Below are positions 1-13,358 of a DNA stretch of 64,000 nucleotides, piece by piece. The stretch is from Bigelowiella natans CCMP2755. Taxonomy: Eukaryota > Cercozoa > Chlorarachniophyceae. The DNA lies in NCBI GenBank assembly GCA_000320545.1, contig ADNK01002265.1, positions 1-64,000 on the forward strand, given 5' to 3'. The stretch's first letter is position 1. Each line of letters opens with the position of its first letter. The position numbers were made by a program, and so were the translations under genes. The notes beneath the pieces were generated by a model. The model had not been told where the DNA came from. It saw only the letters and a program-made list of their open reading frames with translations, and did no database searches.

Positions 1-287
1 TTTTCTTTTTTTCTATTATCTCTAATATATCGCTATGTATATCTATATATATGATCTCTATCTATATATATATATCTCTGTAGCCCTCGCTCGCGCGCGC
101 GCGCGCTATACACACACACTCACACTCTCACACACAGACACACACACTCACTCTGACAGATTCATAAACATATATAATCATATAAAAAAAAAAAAAAAAA
201 AAAAATACACACTCACACACTTTTTTTTCCATTTATTTCAAATCAGCTATCTCACTACGTTTCATAAGAAGAATACCAAAGTATATA

Positions 288-290
<3 letters not shown>

Positions 291-338
<48 letters not shown>
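291..338. repeat. (TA)n microsatellite
   Basis: About 24 uninterrupted TA units inside the intron that precedes the coding exon at 483. The preceding 230 bases hold short CA, CG and A-run tracts and no convincing exon. Confidence 0.9.
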
Positions 339-341
<3 letters not shown>

Positions 342-482
342 AATATACATATATAAATATAAATATGAATATACAACACATTTGTAAACTCGAAATGTAT
401 TATTTGATACCAAGACAAAGTATCAACTTTTATATTTGGATTTATTATTGTGTGGAATTTGTAATTTCTTACCACCTTTCAG

Positions 483-910
483 AGTGCAAGTTACGCTCTA
501 ATGGCCAGCACGAAAGTTGTTAAAGCGGTGAATATCTGCTAGATTTATTATTCTATTGTTTCTACAATATAAATACACACAGACATGTATATATACATAT
601 ATTGATATACCGGTGATTTATAGCTTTGAAGATTCTGTTATGGTTATGTGAGTATTTTTGTGCGTGCATATGTTTATGATGTTTATAATTTGTGCATTAA
701 CCGTAGCTGACAACACACTTTATTCATATACAATAATATTATCATTATTTAAGGATGTGTAATCAAAATAATGTAACATTCATGGCAAGTAATTTATGTT
801 GAGATTTGATATATAAGGGTTTCATCGCGGCGAAACTTGCGGTGAAGATGGTTGGAGGAATTTATACTGGTTTGCGTCAGATAGTAAAGCACACGGGAGA
901 CCCTGTATGA
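483..910 (+). CDS. 3' end of an unidentified gene (two last exons)
   Basis: Two exons read in phase to a stop. The first is about 483-527, after a pyrimidine-rich acceptor ending ctttcag, and gives SASYALMASTKVVKA. The second is 818-910, after atataag, and encodes about 30 residues (GFIAAKLAVKMVGG, then LRQIVKHTGDPV) ending in TGA at 908-910. The intron is 528-817. The 5' part of the gene lies left of the window, so only about 45 C-terminal residues are visible. The segment is mildly hydrophobic and basic; I do not recognise the family. It is the left member of a convergent pair with the prominin-like gene. The call rests on exon-like composition and phase only. Confidence 0.5.
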
Positions 911-1790
911 ACTTTTTAAATTTGTAACTGTAAAAATAATAAATATGACTTCGATGTTCATAGTTTTCGAATATAACATAGAGCCTTTGTTTTCAGAAAA
1001 GTATTAAGAAGGATGTTGATTTCATTCTATGGGTGTTTGGCCTTGGATATGATAACTAAATTGTTCCAACGTGGACGTTAAAATGAAGCGTCTACTGAGA
1101 TTTATTCGCTCCACTGATCCATTAGTCAACAACTCTCTGCCACAAAAGTTAATATGGCTGCTGCAAATGACAATCTTGTCCAAGTAAAACTGTTAAAAAA
1201 AATGAAGCTTTAGATGGTCATTTGTGAATGCGTTGTTGCTACGTCTAGACGTGCGAATTGCTGGAACAATTCCTGACTTTTTTTGTTTTTTCCCCAAAAA
1301 TTGTCATTGTCTACTATACTACATGCTGATCTTGGCAATTAGTTGGCAACTAGCCAATGCATTGCACATGGCAGCTATGTGATGCAATTTCGCACTCTTT
1401 CTTTATCTTGTCATGAACGAGCCACGCACGCACACCGCCTCTGCGATGCTAGCTAGACCTACGATGCGCGTCCATGTACATGCACGCTAGCACGTCGTCG
1501 TCGTCAAACATGTGCAAAGTCCGCGTGCTGTGTGCACTATAGCTAGCTAGCGCGTGGTTGTGCAGACGTATCGTGCACGTACAGCAGTGTCATCGTGTGC
1601 TCAGCACGACACTGTTGTTGCGCGCACACTACGACTAGTACAGGATAAATCAGCAGGACTGTCTAGCTAGACGAGGAGCATGCGCTAGCATGTGTGTCGC
1701 ATGTACGTAACTGCGTGATCATTGAGCTACATTGCAGGCCAGATCGCAAGGCACATGTTGCATTAATGTCTGCGGTGCAGTCTAGCTATG

Positions 1791-1820
1791 GATTCGCACT
1801 GCTAGCTAGCAGTGCGAATC
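1791..1820. repeat. 30-bp perfect palindrome
   Basis: GATTCGCACTGCTAG is followed directly by its exact reverse complement, with no spacer, so the arms are 15 bp each. It lies inside the CTAG-rich island. The centre is the GCTAGCTAGC word common in all these islands. Confidence 0.95.
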
Positions 1821-2799
1821 GGGAGTACGTGTACGCACATTGAGCGCTACTGTGCATGCGCATGCAATGCGCGCGTGCATGGTGGGGGCATGCGATGCAT
1901 TTAGGCATACGGGCATGTAAAAATGCGCATGCACGCATTTGACAGAATGTTGCACCATTATCTGGACATATGCTAGCATGCTGTATAGTTTGCTAGAGAA
2001 AATTGAAATGCTCAAGTAGTTCCGTGCACACACGCACGTAATTGATGCATCTGCAGCACGTGCCCTCATCACACCCGCGTACTAGCTAGCTAGCGTTCTC
2101 CATCGAAGATTTCTCTACAGGGGAGGAAACTCGCTCGTCATTAAAATATTAACATGTCACGCAAACATATGCTTGCCTAACAAACAATTCCATAACCCTA
2201 GAAAAATAAATAAACACACACGATTAGCAAACTGCGTGTACAAATACTCATCCACATAAATGTATAGAGAGATAAAGAAAGAAAAAGATGGAGCAATGGA
2301 AAGAAATAGGAATACGGCGGGGAGAATAAAACATAACGACTAGTCCTCTAATCTTCTGATAAGCTTTTAAAAAAAAGTACCCGATATGTAACATATACAT
2401 TTTACAAATTTATATTTCTATTCATAATCATTAATTCATTAATCTCATCTGACCGCAGGATGAAAATCTGTATCATGAGATACAACCACAGCAACAGGTT
2501 GCGCTTTTCCTGATATTTTTTGATACTTTTTATTTTATTTGAATTTAATGAAAAACGTGTTTATGATAAGATTCTTTGTTTCCTTTTCTTCTAGAGTTTC
2601 CCCATCATATTATCTAGATATTGCCTGTTCTTATTTTAATATATGCAAGATTTGTACCGTAGTGATCTGGACTCTTGGTAGGGACTATACATACGAGTTC
2701 AATTATATGGAATACCAGTATCAGCACAGCAAATAAATCAAAAAGAAAAGAAAATAGAAACAAAATAAGAAAACTAGAATGAAATGTAAATACCAATAT

Positions 2800-2803
<4 letters not shown>

Positions 2804-2845
<42 letters not shown>
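2804..2845. repeat. (TA)n microsatellite
   Basis: About 20 TA units in the spacer downstream of the prominin-like gene. Confidence 0.9.
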
Positions 2846-2847
<2 letters not shown>

Positions 2848-3147
2848 CCTAGTTGCGTCAATCCTGACTTGTGGAGAAGATGGACCCGCGTTAGCAACTT
2901 GACCCGAAACCGCATTGTCTTGCGAAAATGCCTTGTTAATGTTTGTTGTGTGCAGATAATAAAATGCATTCAAGGTTATAATATACTTGATGATTTTAAC
3001 TATGCTGCTAAAAAGAAGCATTTTACTAGGCCGTTAATATTATTAGAACTCACAAAATTCTGTTTCTTTCCATCCGCAGAGACGATTCCCATTCTGATGC
3101 TTTAGAATAGAAAAATGATGTGTTATTTTAATTTCTCAACTCTCCCT

Positions 3148-3149
<2 letters not shown>

Positions 3150-3230
<81 letters not shown>
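3150..3230. repeat. Compound (TC)n(AC)n(AG)n microsatellite
   Basis: Three dinucleotide tracts abut: TC to about 3178, AC to about 3194, AG to about 3229. It ends 31 bp beyond the stop codon of the prominin-like gene, so it probably lies in its 3' UTR. Confidence 0.9.
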
Positions 3231-3232
<2 letters not shown>

Positions 3233-3260
3233 CGTGAGAGTGCGTTCGTGTGTAGTGAAA

Positions 3261-3947
3261 CTAGTACTCATTCTGATCCTCTCTCCAATCCTCTTGAATA
3301 ATACGTACGCAATCCCGCATCATGATAAGCAGGAAGAACCTAAATCATAGATGATGATGGAAAACTAAAACTCAACAATTAGCTCAACAACCGCACATTT
3401 TATAAGCCAAAAATAAAATATAAACTCACCAGATGTAAGTATTATTACCCAGTGAGCATGGCAGCTAAACACAATATTGCGCCAGGAACAACACCGTCAA
3501 GAGTTTCGTAGACATTGTCGCAAAAATCGGTTATCCAAATATTTTTGTACGCTTTTCCTGACAACATATAAATGAATAAACCAGTAAAAAATTTAACATG
3601 TGTGTATCCATCCTTGCATGCTTGACTCGTGCATGTGTATCTCGTGTACACATTTATATATATTTAATATTTAAATTGTTCTATTATAGGAGTGAGCAAA
3701 CGAATCAATGTAAGACACGATAAAATTCTCTCTCTCTCCTCTCTCTCTCTCAATAGGAATTAGAGAAAAAATGCTCTCTCTCTAAAAATCCATTTACATT
3801 ACAAAATCAATGAATAGATGGAATGAAAACAAGAGGAATAACAACCTATAATTGCGCAAGGTGTATATCGGTTGACCGTTAGTATGTAGTTAACCTGGAG
3901 AAAAAGATACAAATTCAATATTTCACAATGACTACAAAAACACAACA

Positions 3948-3991
<44 letters not shown>

Positions 3992-5086
3992 TGAATTACT
4001 TTAAGAATGTAATTTGTGTCTAGCAACTATTTATTATGAGAAACACACCATCATCTTCATCATCATTTTCAACATCAACTCTCATATCATCAATGCAACG
4101 GCAATGAACACCATGTTGTAAATTTCATTGACAGAATTTCCAATGTCTGAATGTTATACCAAAATCAGATATGATGATATACACATTTTGATGATGATGA
4201 TGATGATGGCAACGATAATGAAGGAGTGTGTGTTTATATTTCAATGTACCTCTTCTTGAGTTTTCAACGGCCGCGTTAATAGCATTGGCAGCTACATTAA
4301 TCTGGTCAATACTGATGTTATAGTTTCTGGACGACAAGCAGAAAGAAAACAAAAGCAAACAATCAAACACACAAAGCACACACATACACACACTTGGGAC
4401 GGTGTGGACAAAAATGCATATAAGGTATCATGGATATATTTGCAAACGAATGTTGAAAACTCTCCACTACTACTACTACTACTACAACTACAACTACCTT
4501 TTATGCTCATTAAGAGAATCACGATTTGCTTCCATTTCCTCATTTGATGGTTTTAAGATGCCGGACAGTCTATCCTAAAAATGTTAACCAATTTGATTTA
4601 CAACATGTAGCAAAAATTGATATTCAAACTACAATAATGCGTTATTATGAATTCAAAGTAGTACGTATTATATCATGTATATCCTTGCTGTGTACGGGTC
4701 TCAAAGAAATGAACATTATTTCTTCTTAAAAATACAAATGGTAGTATTACGATATTCTGCTGATTGGTGACTGGATTGTAGACACCAGAGTAATACTGTG
4801 CAGGATTTAACCCTCTGAGCCCCGTTAGCAGATCGTTGTATTGGTTGTAGTCAGATGAAAAATTGTAACCAGTGGCAACCGCAACCTATGAAGTGGGGGA
4901 GGAGGGGGTTGATACGTAAAGGATTTCACATATAACTCATGTGTTGTTGTCATGATAGTGCGCCCCTCATCCCTCTCCTCCTCCTCCTCCTCCTCCTCCT
5001 CCTCCTCCTCCTCCTCCTTCTATTCTTTTGTCTGTCTACCAGAGCCATTGCGTTTCTCGCATTCCCGGTCTGGTTGAGTACTAAAA

Positions 5087-5118
<32 letters not shown>

Positions 5119-6624
5119 CGATATGACCAAAGAGGAAATAACAACAACAGCAGCAATATTTATGGATGAGTGTAGTTTCAACAATCTGAAATTTGTAACA
5201 CGAAGGAAGGGAAAAATGATGATACGTAAAAATGAGGCAGCAGCAGAGTAAATTTCAATCATAACAATAAACATCCGCTACTGATTGATCCACATCTGGA
5301 TGATGCTCTCAATAGCCTATTTTATAGCTTCTTCTTGTTATAATCAGAGCTCCGTCGTTCGACATATCATTTCTGATTGCTGAATGCAACCCCGTGATAT
5401 ATCATCATAACCACCTTGATCAACATATCTCGAAACGTACAGCGAGCTGGTGGCGTTGTTCAGCCTATGATATCACCATGTATTGTCGGTAGATAAGTAG
5501 GTAAGTAGGTGATATCACCACGTGTTGTTGGTTGGTAGGTAAGTAGGTAGGTAGGTAGGTAGGTAGGCAGGAGAATAATGATGAAAATCAACGAATGCCA
5601 AGAACAGTAATTGCAATATCATACTTTTGCAAATCTAAGAACGTCTTCGAAAAATACATGCAGCACAAACCTATTAATTGGGTATAATACCACTTTCCTT
5701 ATCTCTCGTGGCAAATGCTTATTATATCTATATCCACTTCATATGCAAGTCACTACTTACGAAAACTCTATGACAATCTTTATAATTATCAGTAAGAATT
5801 TCATTACTGATTTTCTTACTGAATGATTGGTTTTTGCACTTCTTTCGAGAAGTTGAAAGCACCAAGAACCTACGACGAGAGGAATGTAATCATGGGAAAA
5901 CAACTTAACTGCTAACAAAATGATAAACAGCAAATACTACACGAAACCTATAATAGACTATTAGGTGTGGCTACTGCTATTACTACTTGTTACCTGCATG
6001 ATATCGATGAAATTCGAATCAGGACTGTAATCATAAATTCCTTGATCGTTGACGCGATTGGGACATTCCTAGTTAGTAAGTAAAATAGATTCAAGAAACA
6101 ATAACCATACTTATAATAACAAAACGTACGTGATTCGGAAGAAAAACGATGACGAGTTTTAATCAATATAAACATAATTAAAACTACTGAATCTATGTTT
6201 GGGATATAGTCGTTGCTCTTTATTCTTATTACTACCAAAATTTGCTGAACAACATCTGCCACAAGAACCTTATCATCTCTAACTTTGACCTTTTGTTGTT
6301 ATTGAATATGTAGCCGGTAGTATTATATCCAAAATAACTATGCAGCACATCAGGGCAGCATCAGCAGCCATTCGATAATGATACATTTTTCTGACAGAGG
6401 GGAGGGAGTTTAACCTCTCACTTCATCTTCTTCTTCATTTCTTGGATTTTTAATTATCAATGAGAAAACGAAGGTATTATTATTATTATTACTACTACTA
6501 CTACTACTACCTCGGTGCTTCCCAAATTTGTTCTAAGCATTGTGATGAGCGTCTGGCAGGATTCTACACTATAAGTTCTGGGTAATAAAAGAAGATCCGT
6601 AGTGAATTAAGAAAGGAGATGATT

Positions 6625-6662
<38 letters not shown>

Positions 6663-7954
6663 ACAGGAGGCATGTGAGAAAGAAAAACTATTCTCAATCC
6701 TCATATTGTGTGATTTCGATTTATGAATTTTAAAAAATGAATGCATTCTTCTTCTTCTTACATATGCTTCTAAGATTCTCATTAGTATATATTATTACCC
6801 TTCACAACCGCATATATCGTACGAAATCATCGAGAGGACCAAGAATATCCCAAGAATAAATGCAAGCCATAGGAACGTGAAGAATATTAAATACCCTCCC
6901 AGGCATATTGGCCACCGCTTTTTGAAGAAAAGAGAAGGACATGGGAGGAAGGAGGAAATCGATGATGATTAGTAATATTTTGAGATATTAATAGTACTGA
7001 AATAATGTGTAGCAGTCAATATATTAGAAGTTATTTATTCTTTCTTTCAAACGCTATCATTTTCCTTTTACTTGTAATGCGAAATGGTCAAATAGAAGTG
7101 AGAAGAATGTGTGCTTCTTCTTCTTCTTCTTCTTCTTCTTGTGTATGCGGCGTCAATACGTTCCCCCAAACATGTTATTATATATACATGCAAGAATACT
7201 ATTGCTACTACAATTTCAGCTACTACCACTACAATAACACAACAACTTTTACTGTTACTATTACAATTACTAAAGTAATGCTTCTACTAAGTAACACAAC
7301 ACCACCTTTTTGCACAAATATCCAATGATCATTGTAAGCAAAAAGACACACGAAAGAGAGTATAGTAAAGCCATTGCAAGCTCGCCATAAGTTTCTGAGC
7401 TAGTTGTGCTTGATTTTGTACTGTCTATGTTATCCTCCTGAATATCAGTGAGTACATATGTATATATATGTTTTTTTATATATAATATTGATAATGATAT
7501 GTTTATGTATCATATAGCGTCAATCCTTGTTTTAAGTCAATGAAGTAAAACTGAATTTTGAGCATTGATATCAAGAAACAGCGATGAGGAATACTTCTTT
7601 GTTCTATTTGTAAGTAAAGTGATATGGTAGAAAGTAGGATGATTAGTATGTTTACTTTGCTGAGGGCTTGGTTGACGTGTTTTAACATCTGAGACTCTAT
7701 GTCAAGAAGTGATCGATAGATGCTTCCTATGCAGTAGTAGTAGTAGTAGTAGTAGTAGAAGAAGAAGAAGAAGAAGAAGGAGAAGGAGAAGAGATAGCAC
7801 AAAATATCAAAAGCAGCAGCAGCACCAGCAGCAGCATATCCTATTTTTATAACAACGAAGGATGGAAGCTATTAGTAATTAGAAAGAGACTACTCCTCTG
7901 CTACCACTATTGTTTATCACTACTACTGTATTGACTACTATCATGCCATCATCA

Positions 7955-8021
<67 letters not shown>

Positions 8022-8728
8022 CTATCTATCTTCTCCCAAAGCTTAATATTACCCCATTGAGACTGAATTTCAGGCTTTGTCTCAAGCTATTAGTATAAGT
8101 CATAAAATAGTGAGTTTGTCGTGTATAACTAACAGCATTTTCATATGGGAATTATTTATTCTTCTTGTTATCAAGCTCATTTTATGTATTTTCTCAATCA
8201 TGAAATTATCGTATCTTTGCTGATGTATTGTTATGTTAGTACTGTCATTGATATCATTACATCGTATGATTACATCATTATCTTTCTTACCAGTAGGTCA
8301 TCAACGATTGTTGGAGAAATACCCTGTCGGGCATTGACAAGTTCATTTTTGGCCTCTGCTAAAGAATTGACAGCCTGCCCTGGAATATACGTGTCCTGGC
8401 TCTCAACCTATAAACAGCATGGAAGAAGAGTACGAGGAGAAGGGAAAACAAAGAAAATACATAAGTAGAAACCAGACAAATCTCAGTAACTAATAAATCC
8501 ATGTAATTCATTGATTCACTGTGAATGAAAAGAAAGCATAAACGATAGCAGCACTCCTCCTACTAAATTAGCAGACGGACAGCTGATTGGTGACCTACCT
8601 ACCTACTACTACCTTCGGTATATCTGCTGGGCGTGGGAGATATGCGCTAAAGTTGGAGGATGTAGCCAACGTGTCTACAAGGGTGCTGTTGATCAATTCG
8701 CTCTGATTCTTCATCAAGTATACCTTTG

Positions 8729-8768
<40 letters not shown>

Positions 8769-9626
8769 GTTTATATCTATATCATTTATAGTAGTATTTA
8801 TAAATACACAAACAAAAGATTGCTTATATGTGCACATATTTCGGAAGATAATATATGGAGAATATTATACTTTCTTTTAACAAGAAAACATTAACTCACC
8901 ATCAAAAACGCACAATCCTTTATGTGTGTCAAATTAAGCAATAGTGTATCACTACCGTTGCATTGATAGCGGTGGCGATTGAAGTAGTATTCTCCACCTG
9001 AAAAAACAATATTTCTTATCGTTTTGTTTCATGAAGGACAGAAGGAGAATACTATTTGTTGTTGCATTTTTAAGTAGAATATTCTTTGATGAAATAATAG
9101 AGGAAAGTCTATATTGTTTCGTTCTCATCCAGGTGTTGTTGTTCCCTGCATATTATCATCATGACCTTGTCGATGGTGTTGTTTAATGAGTTGATTATAT
9201 TTTGCATTCCTGAAGTACGTAACAAGTAGTGATACTAGCAGTGATTTATGTGTCAAGAATGGGTTATTTTTTAAATAAAGGAGGTTTAGAATGAGTAGTA
9301 TAGCTGCTAGAATTACCCCCATGCTGCAAAGAATGCATTTGTTGTGAGAAGAAACACTTTCAATTTGTTTTTAGTTTGTTGGAAAATTGTTATACCGTCG
9401 ATAAGATTAATGATAGTCTGGAAAGTCGTGTTGACCTGAATGGTAAGTTCTTGTTTTCATATGATGATGCAATTTACGAAGATTGAAGACATGTACAACT
9501 TCTATATCATCATCATATGAACCTGGGTATTCGCACCATGTAAGAACCCCCCAACACTTGTCACAGAGCATTTTGCAATTGCTCCAGCAGTGCCTTTTTC
9601 GTGAAACAAACACAACAACGAAATGA

Positions 9627-9690
<64 letters not shown>

Positions 9691-9776
9691 ATATAGAAAA
9701 TGGTGATTTGTGGCGGCACGATCTAACATGAAGTAAAAATAAGAAATCTAGATACAAGTTCCCTTCTTCTTTTTCT

Positions 9777-9808
<32 letters not shown>

Positions 9809-9951
9809 TAGCTGTTACCTCCGTATTGGTCTTGAACATCTGACAACGACTTACCACTGCGGAACTAATTTCATCATCAGAGATCAACTTACTATGTATG
9901 ACGACGTTGTCAGAATATTAGACTGATGCTCAAAATATTCAATCAACTGTG

Positions 9952-10024
<73 letters not shown>

Positions 10025-10938
10025 CATATGCCTCGACTTATGTGCCGACTAATGGTGAGTGTGTCTCGTTCTCCTTTTCTGTTTCATCGTGGAAGTGTTT
10101 AACATCATCATTACTTTTATATAATAGGTTATCATAAATGAGAATAACATAATAATTATGTATATCCCCACAACCATCACCATTATTAAAACTACTACAA
10201 CTACTACTGCAAGTAAGTAGTACATCATCAACGATAAGTCCAGCACATTGAAAATCGGCCCTAATATGATGATGATGATGAATCATGAGATGTTTTGATA
10301 AAACGTTGCACTTATGATGATTCCTCTCATTCGAAGCATCTAGTTTATTAAAAGAAGCTGGTACAGAAACCAACTCATCATTCATCCTATTAGTAAATTG
10401 GATGAGATCTTACCAATCACCGATGAATTCCTTCGCGTGATCAAATGTCTGGCCAATATCTTCATATAAATGTGATTGGTTGCCAAAGATGATACCAACC
10501 CCAGCAATGGAAATCAAAAATATCAAGAGCGAGGCCAAGAGGAACCATCTGCAGCATAGGTGATACAAATAATAGTAACACCAAATAAAGGAAAGAGGGA
10601 AGCCACCACAAATATAATGTTTAGCTGCTGTCAACCACCATTATTGCAATCTCAATCGACCTGCAGCGCATTAATTTCAACGTTCTTATTCTTCTTCTTC
10701 TTTGTATTGTTTTCACACCACTTACTTATAATTGTCTTGGTTATCCCAGCAAGACTGAAGTTTAACTTTCTTGTAACGAAAACAGCAACAGCGACAGCAC
10801 GGACTGCACATTCCCCAGCACATTAAATGGAAGAACATGAAAATGGAAAATAAAAATCCAAGTCCTATCCCGAGTCCACCGCTCTAAATGTACATAATAA
10901 CCTCATCATCATCACCGATCTGAATGCACATAATAACC

Positions 10939-10977
<39 letters not shown>

Positions 10978-11314
10978 CGTCGTATGTACATGGTTAATAA
11001 TTATTGACAAGGAATAGAATGTGCTCACGACTTGGATTATGAGCTGTTGGAGGTAAGTCTGCCCTGCAGAGCCGTCCCATTTATCCAATTTTGTCTGAAG
11101 TTATCATTATTACAGTGTGTTGTCGATAGAAGAGCTTTTAGAGAGGTCATCTACATAATTATAAATTAACTATAATCTTAATTATTCTTACATCGGCTGG
11201 AAAGTCTCTATTTCCTGTTGCAGCTGTGCCAGATCCCGTTTTCGCAATTGTTGAAACCACGAGACAGACAAGCAAGAGCCATTGTAATGCTATTGCAATA
11301 CTACCCTTCTTCAT
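3261..11314 (-). CDS. Prominin-like pentaspan membrane glycoprotein
   Basis: Prominins are five-pass surface proteins of membrane protrusions. Exons read on the minus strand: 11314-11192 (signal peptide, MKKGSIAIALQWLLLVCLVV), 11094-11029, 10883-10726 (TM1 then cytoplasmic CSPCCRCCC), 10548-10414 (TM2), first extracellular loop from several short exons (including about 9435-9396, 9000-8955, 8730-8610, 8407-8291), 7437-7308 (TM3), 6917-6799 (TM4, joined by the short loop LCKKRWPIC), then 6568-6511, 6289-6236, 6068-5994, 5869-5820, 4885-4751, 4538-4498, 4326-4250, 4146-4112, 3894-3846 (second loop), 3557-3449 and 3339-3261 (TM5, short tail, TAG stop). Phases agree wherever both boundaries are clear. 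The loops carry N-glycosylation-type NxT/S sites and Cys residues. Part of loop 1 (about 10.4-9.45 kb) and the exon near 5640 are unresolved. Order and topology are the evidence, since sequence similarity could not be searched. Confidence 0.83.
3950..3984. repeat. (AC)n microsatellite in an intron
   Basis: About 17 AC units in the prominin-like gene, between the exons at 4112 and 3894. Confidence 0.85.
4976..5018. repeat. (TCC)n microsatellite in an intron
   Basis: About 14 TCC units, followed about 70 bp later by a (TGA)n run. Antisense reading gives a spurious poly-Arg/His ORF. Confidence 0.9.
5500..5575. repeat. (GGTA)n tetranucleotide repeat
   Basis: GTAGGTAAGTAGGTAGG-type tetranucleotides in an intron of the prominin-like gene. 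Two imperfect blocks follow copies of a gatatcaccac motif (near 5470 and 5512), suggesting local duplication. Confidence 0.8.
9631..9681. repeat. (TA)n microsatellite in an intron
   Basis: About 25 TA units within the first-loop region of the prominin-like gene. Confidence 0.9.
9955..10022. repeat. Compound (CA)n(GA)n microsatellite
   Basis: A CA tract changes to a GA tract without interruption near 9988, within an intron of the prominin-like gene. Confidence 0.9.
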
Positions 11315-13212
11315 GATTCGGTCGTTGCAGCAACTCTATAATCGGATGTATATGAAATCACCAGTTGGACGCGTGAGCCAATCGATGTAGATCTACGTTA
11401 AGGGGACTTTTACAGGCTGTAATTTTTCTAAAATTAGATCCAGATTCCAGATCTACCAGTAGATAGCTAGATCTACTCACACCCGTACTCGTGCCGAAGC
11501 AGCAGCAGAAACGAAGCGCCGTTATTCTGCCGTTATGGCTGTTAGTTAAGTCAATGTTTTTCGACGACTTCAGACATCATTGTTGTAAAATTTTGTTCAA
11601 ATATTGGATTTAGTGTTAGTAAAACTCGGAATAGCATGACATTTTAAAATATAGCAAATTTATGAAGTATCACAATAATCTGAAACCTTTTTGTATGTCA
11701 TAGAATCAAACCCAAGAATGAATAGCAGAATCTCTGGATTCTTCTGCGGTCGGTTAATACCCGGTGCTTATTATTATTTCGGAGTTTTATCGGAGATTAT
11801 ACTCATAGAATCTCCAGATTCTTGTCATTGGCGGGAGGAAGGATATAAAGCACACATATATTTCAGCGAAGATCATCGATCTGGAGGCAGGAGGAGCAAG
11901 ATGATGATGATGAGCAAGATGGTAATTATGACGAGGATGGTGATGATAACGATGAGGAAAGAAGATGCGGATCATCAACAAGCAAGTTGTGTGAGTAAAA
12001 CTTCTTGAGTAGCGTATTATCAGCAGTGCATAAAAGCTTTGTAGATTTATTATCTACGTGTCACAAGGAACGAAGGCAGCAGCAAGTAGAAGAAGAAGGA
12101 GAAGAATAAAAACTAAGAAGGTGCTAAATCAGACTGCACAAAGAAGTAGTAATCAAGGTATTATGATGCTTGAAAGCAGTGAAGGAAAAGACTCTCCTCT
12201 AGCCAACCTACCGGTACAAAGCAAACAACGGCAAGCGGGGATTAGAAGATCACCTCATCATCTACTGCTTCTCCTTCTCGTGGCAGTTGCTATATGCGCC
12301 AACTTCATCTCATGGAATCATCGAACAGATGCTACTAATTCTTTTCACGTTGGAAATCTACTGCAGAAGAGTGTTGTTGCGAAGAAAAAGACAACAGGAA
12401 GAAGATCATCGCATTGGTCTGTTTCATGCTGTTACATGTCCTTTCACGAAGAATCATCAGATTCTCACTAATGTTCTTCCGTGCAAAATACGCTCTCTCT
12501 AAAATCACATTTTCTTATCTCATGACACGCTTCTTACTACAACATTTCTCCCATGCAAAACACACACATTAACATGATGACATCTTATGACACACTTGTT
12601 ACTACAACATTTTCCGTGCAAAACACACACATATTAACATAACTATTACTTAGCACACACACTACTTCTTATGATAGCTAATGGAAAGATGAACGATGTT
12701 GTTATTTACTAAATTATAAGGACGGGGAGCATTGTATCAACTCCATTCAAAATCGTCGCTGGCTTGGGAAACGTTGCAGGCTCTCTTCTTTTTCGCAAGT
12801 AGTATACTATGATAAATGATATTCTAGAGGCATTATTGCTAATAAGTTGTGTAGTATCATAATGAAATTCTAGAGGCTTTATTGTTATTATTATTATAAG
12901 CACGTAGTGGTGCACGTGAATTGGTTATGCGTTGTTGTTCATTCATCAATTTGAGATGATGTTCTTCCACCTCCCCCTCCCCCCCTTCCCCACCCCTCTC
13001 CCGGCTCCCTCTTTAGCAATAAAGCACCCTGTTATTATGTACATAGCTCACTACTTCTCCTGATAAAATCATAATACCACCAAAATCTCATCATAGAAAA
13101 ACACCTCGGATACGGAAAGGCACGTGGGTTATAGCATGGGTACTACTACTAGTTGTATTATTATTATTATTATTAGTAGTAGTAGTTGTAGTAGCAGTGG
13201 TAGTAGTGCGAT
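11315..13212. other. Divergent spacer with one unresolved exon-like stretch
   Basis: Lies between the start of the - prominin-like gene and the proposed start of the + ankyrin/La gene, so it should hold both promoters. At 11865-12160 there is a possible exon pair: an acidic stretch rich in Asp and Glu preceded by atatttcag and ended by GTGAGT, then a second exon after attatcag. At 12159-12471 an ATG-started ORF of about 103 codons contains one hydrophobic helix (HLLLLLLVAVAICANFISW). I could not join these to the downstream gene in phase; they may be 5' exons, a small gene, or chance. An imperfect tandem duplication of about 70 bp (cacacttgttactacaacat unit) lies at about 12512-12650. Confidence 0.4.
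12512..12650. repeat. Imperfect tandem duplication, unit about 70 bp
   Basis: Two copies of a unit containing ttactacaacattt followed by gcaaaacacacaca and a ttaacat end. The copies differ by small substitutions. No coding sense was seen. Confidence 0.7.
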
Positions 13213-13312
13213 ATGATTTCTCTATGTGTACATCTTGATACTTGCTTGCTGATCGCAATGAATGCTGTACTTCATTTGAAAAACACATCTAGACATGTAC
13301 GCATGTACATAG

Positions 13313-13358
<46 letters not shown>

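Larger units (their letters stand above)
911..3260. other. Convergent intergenic spacer with a CTAG/TGCA-rich island and microsatellites
   Basis: Spacer between two gene tails. No convincing exon was seen. From roughly 1300 to 2110 the base usage changes: CTAG, GCTAGC, TGCA, CATG and ACGT words are frequent and simple repeats vanish. A 30-bp perfect palindrome sits at 1791-1820. From 2150 onward the DNA returns to AT-rich sequence, with (TA)n at 2804-2845 and a compound TC/AC/AG tract at 3150-3230. Confidence 0.8.

Noticed and set aside
35-523. 162-codon ORF at the left edge
   Set aside because: It translates dinucleotide and A-run repeats (poly-IY, poly-K); only its last part overlaps a probable exon, in a different frame.
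4950-5274. Antisense ORFs with poly-Arg, poly-His and poly-Ser
   Set aside because: They are translations of the (TCC)n and (TGA)n microsatellites within an intron.
9125-9322. Hydrophobic minus-strand ORF (GVILAAILLILNLLYL) inside the prominin-like gene
   Set aside because: The five expected helices are all found elsewhere, and this stretch lacks a clear donor. It may be part of an exon but I could not place it.
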